5,473 nucleotides of DNA from an uncultured Lysobacteraceae bacterium (lineage in GTDB: Bacteria > Pseudomonadota > Gammaproteobacteria > Xanthomonadales > Rhodanobacteraceae): positions 1 through 5,473 of the forward strand of contig CAMLLF010000313.1 in the NCBI GenBank assembly GCA_946480705.1, in the 5' to 3' direction. Under the pieces are notes generated by a model. The model worked only from the letters and a program-made list of their open reading frames with translations. It was not told where the DNA came from and made no database searches. Position numbers and translations under genes: made by a program. Below, piece after piece: positions 4,668 through 5,473 of the stretch (its first letter is position 1; every line of letters starts with the position of its first letter).

Positions 4668-5282
4668 TCAATGACGCTTGAGCATGTCGTCGCGCGCCTG
4701 TTCGGCGCGGGAAGCACCGATCGCGGTTTCGACCTGCTTGACCTCTTCGGGCGGCGGCAGCACGGCCGGCAGACCGAGCGACTGGATCCATAGTTCGCGG
4801 CACCAGCCCTTGGTGTGATAGAGGTGATGGTCCTCGTCCTTCTCGACGGCCTCGTGCGCCTGCTTGAGGATCTTCGTCGCCGGTCCGGACGCCATCTCGG
4901 CGATGTGGCCGATCAGTTCCCAATTCTGATGGTCTTTGGTTTCCGCGAGGACCACGCATTCGGCCGCAACCAGCTCGGCCGCTTCGGGATTGCCCGCGGC
5001 CTTGGCTTTTTCCATGGCTTCCACGAGCGATTTCCCGATGTGCCCGACGACCTCGCGGCCCGGCGTGCGGATCTGCGGATCGAGGCCGAGCTCCGCAAAC
5101 ACGTTGCGCAGGACCTTTTCGTGCGTGCGCGTTTCTTCGAGATACTCCTCCCACTCCTTGCGCAGGTCCTCATTGAGGGCGCAGCCGATCGCCGTCGTGT
5201 AGACGGCGATGCCGCCCTGTTCGGTTTCGAGGGCCTGGTAGAGCAGTTCCTCGACCTGCAGCTGGTCGTATTTCTTCGCCAT
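4668..5282 (-). CDS. Ferritin-like four-helix protein, candidate diiron (204 aa)
   Basis: The protein is almost wholly helical and rich in Glu and His, with a ferritin-like arrangement. Helix 1 holds LYQALETEQGGIAVYTTAI (E19, E21). Helix 2 holds EWEEYLEETRTHEKVL (E50, H54). Helix 3 holds AAECVVLAETKDHQNWELI (E108, E114, H118). Helix 4 holds HEAVEKDEDHHLYHTKGW (E147, E150, H153). These can supply carboxylate and histidine ligands to a dinuclear metal site, though spacing in helix 2 is ExxxH rather than the classic ExxH. A proline-rich tail (LPPPEEVKQ) follows. There is no signal peptide or membrane segment. The ATG at 5282 has GGAG 8 bases upstream. The gene heads a likely operon with the isochorismatase and DUF421 genes. 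A ferritin-like fold is probable; iron storage, peroxide defence or oxidase activity are all possible and unproven. Confidence 0.78.
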   Translation of the reverse strand: MAKKYDQLQVEELLYQALETEQGGIAVYTTAIGCALNEDLRKEWEEYLEETRTHEKVLRNVFAELGLDPQIRTPGREVVGHIGKSLVEAMEKAKAAGNPEAAELVAAECVVLAETKDHQNWELIGHIAEMASGPATKILKQAHEAVEKDEDHHLYHTKGWCRELWIQSLGLPAVLPPPEEVKQVETAIGASRAEQARDDMLKRH

Positions 5283-5473
5283 GGCGTTCGCTCCGTTTCA
5301 TGGAAAGCCAGGCAGCGCGGAGCAAAAGGCAGGCCATCCGGCGAACGCAGCGCGCAGTCCGCGGGAAACCGCGCGAATATCGTGCATTCCCGGCGCCGGC
5401 CGGACATGCATGCGCGGTATTTCGCAGGTCGCAGTTCTATTAATCCGGAGTTTAGGTATTCGGTTTATTTTGA
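5283..5473. other. Upstream region of the ferritin-like operon
   Basis: No coding frame is evident in these 191 bases. The outermost part (about 5430-5473) is distinctly AT-rich against the rest of the window, and a promoter for the leftward operon probably lies here, but I see no clear -35/-10 pair. The palindrome CCGGCGCCGG (5390-5399) and the alternating ATGCATGC (5406-5413) are visible, without an assigned role. Confidence 0.45.

Noticed and set aside
4618..4717. Isochorismatase start at GTG 4717
   Set aside because: It would overlap the ferritin-like gene by 50 bases and add 26 residues unlike the family, without a good ribosome site.
4913..5407. Minus-strand frame overlapping the ferritin-like gene
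   Set aside because: Serine/arginine-rich reading of the same DNA in another frame, while the ferritin-like frame has clear helical and metal-ligand patterns.

Overview
The window is GC-rich and compact. Every intact gene lies on the minus strand. Codon use strongly favours G or C at third positions. The gene content (hemerythrin-domain protein, KGG-motif stress protein, DUF421 membrane protein, ferritin-like protein) suggests a betaproteobacterial chromosome, most likely Burkholderia or a close relative. That assignment rests on general resemblance, not on a database match.

Layout in the direction of transcription (right to left). A probable operon at 5282-3565 encodes a ferritin-like four-helix protein, an isochorismatase-family cysteine hydrolase and a DUF421 (YetF-type) membrane protein, with 28-base and 7-base gaps. 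Next comes a pair of unrecognised small proteins (3421-3095 and 3061-2687), preceded by a striking 30-base dyad centred in 3460-3489. A decayed start of a short-chain dehydrogenase gene lies on the plus strand at about 2550-2690 and runs into the tail of the second small gene. It is the only plus-strand coding trace. A KGG-motif, YciG-like stress protein follows (2179-1802), with a good match to a sigma-54 -24/-12 promoter at a suitable distance upstream. A hemerythrin-domain protein (1502-969) has two strong hairpins upstream and a plausible intrinsic terminator just after its stop. A secreted two-EF-hand protein (531-193) and the first 51 codons of an FAD-dependent oxidoreductase (153 to beyond the left edge) finish the window.

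How the genes may work together: several products belong to families tied to stress survival, metal and oxygen handling, or envelope maintenance (ferritin-like, hemerythrin, KGG, EF-hand, DUF421). The window therefore reads as an accessory stress-response neighbourhood built from short, separately regulated units. This is inference from family membership. There is no phage, insertion sequence, CRISPR array, tRNA or rRNA that I can see. The most interesting points are the putative RpoN control of the KGG gene, the large operator-like dyad before the unknown gene pair, the dehydrogenase fossil, and the uncharacterised ferritin-like/isochorismatase/DUF421 grouping.
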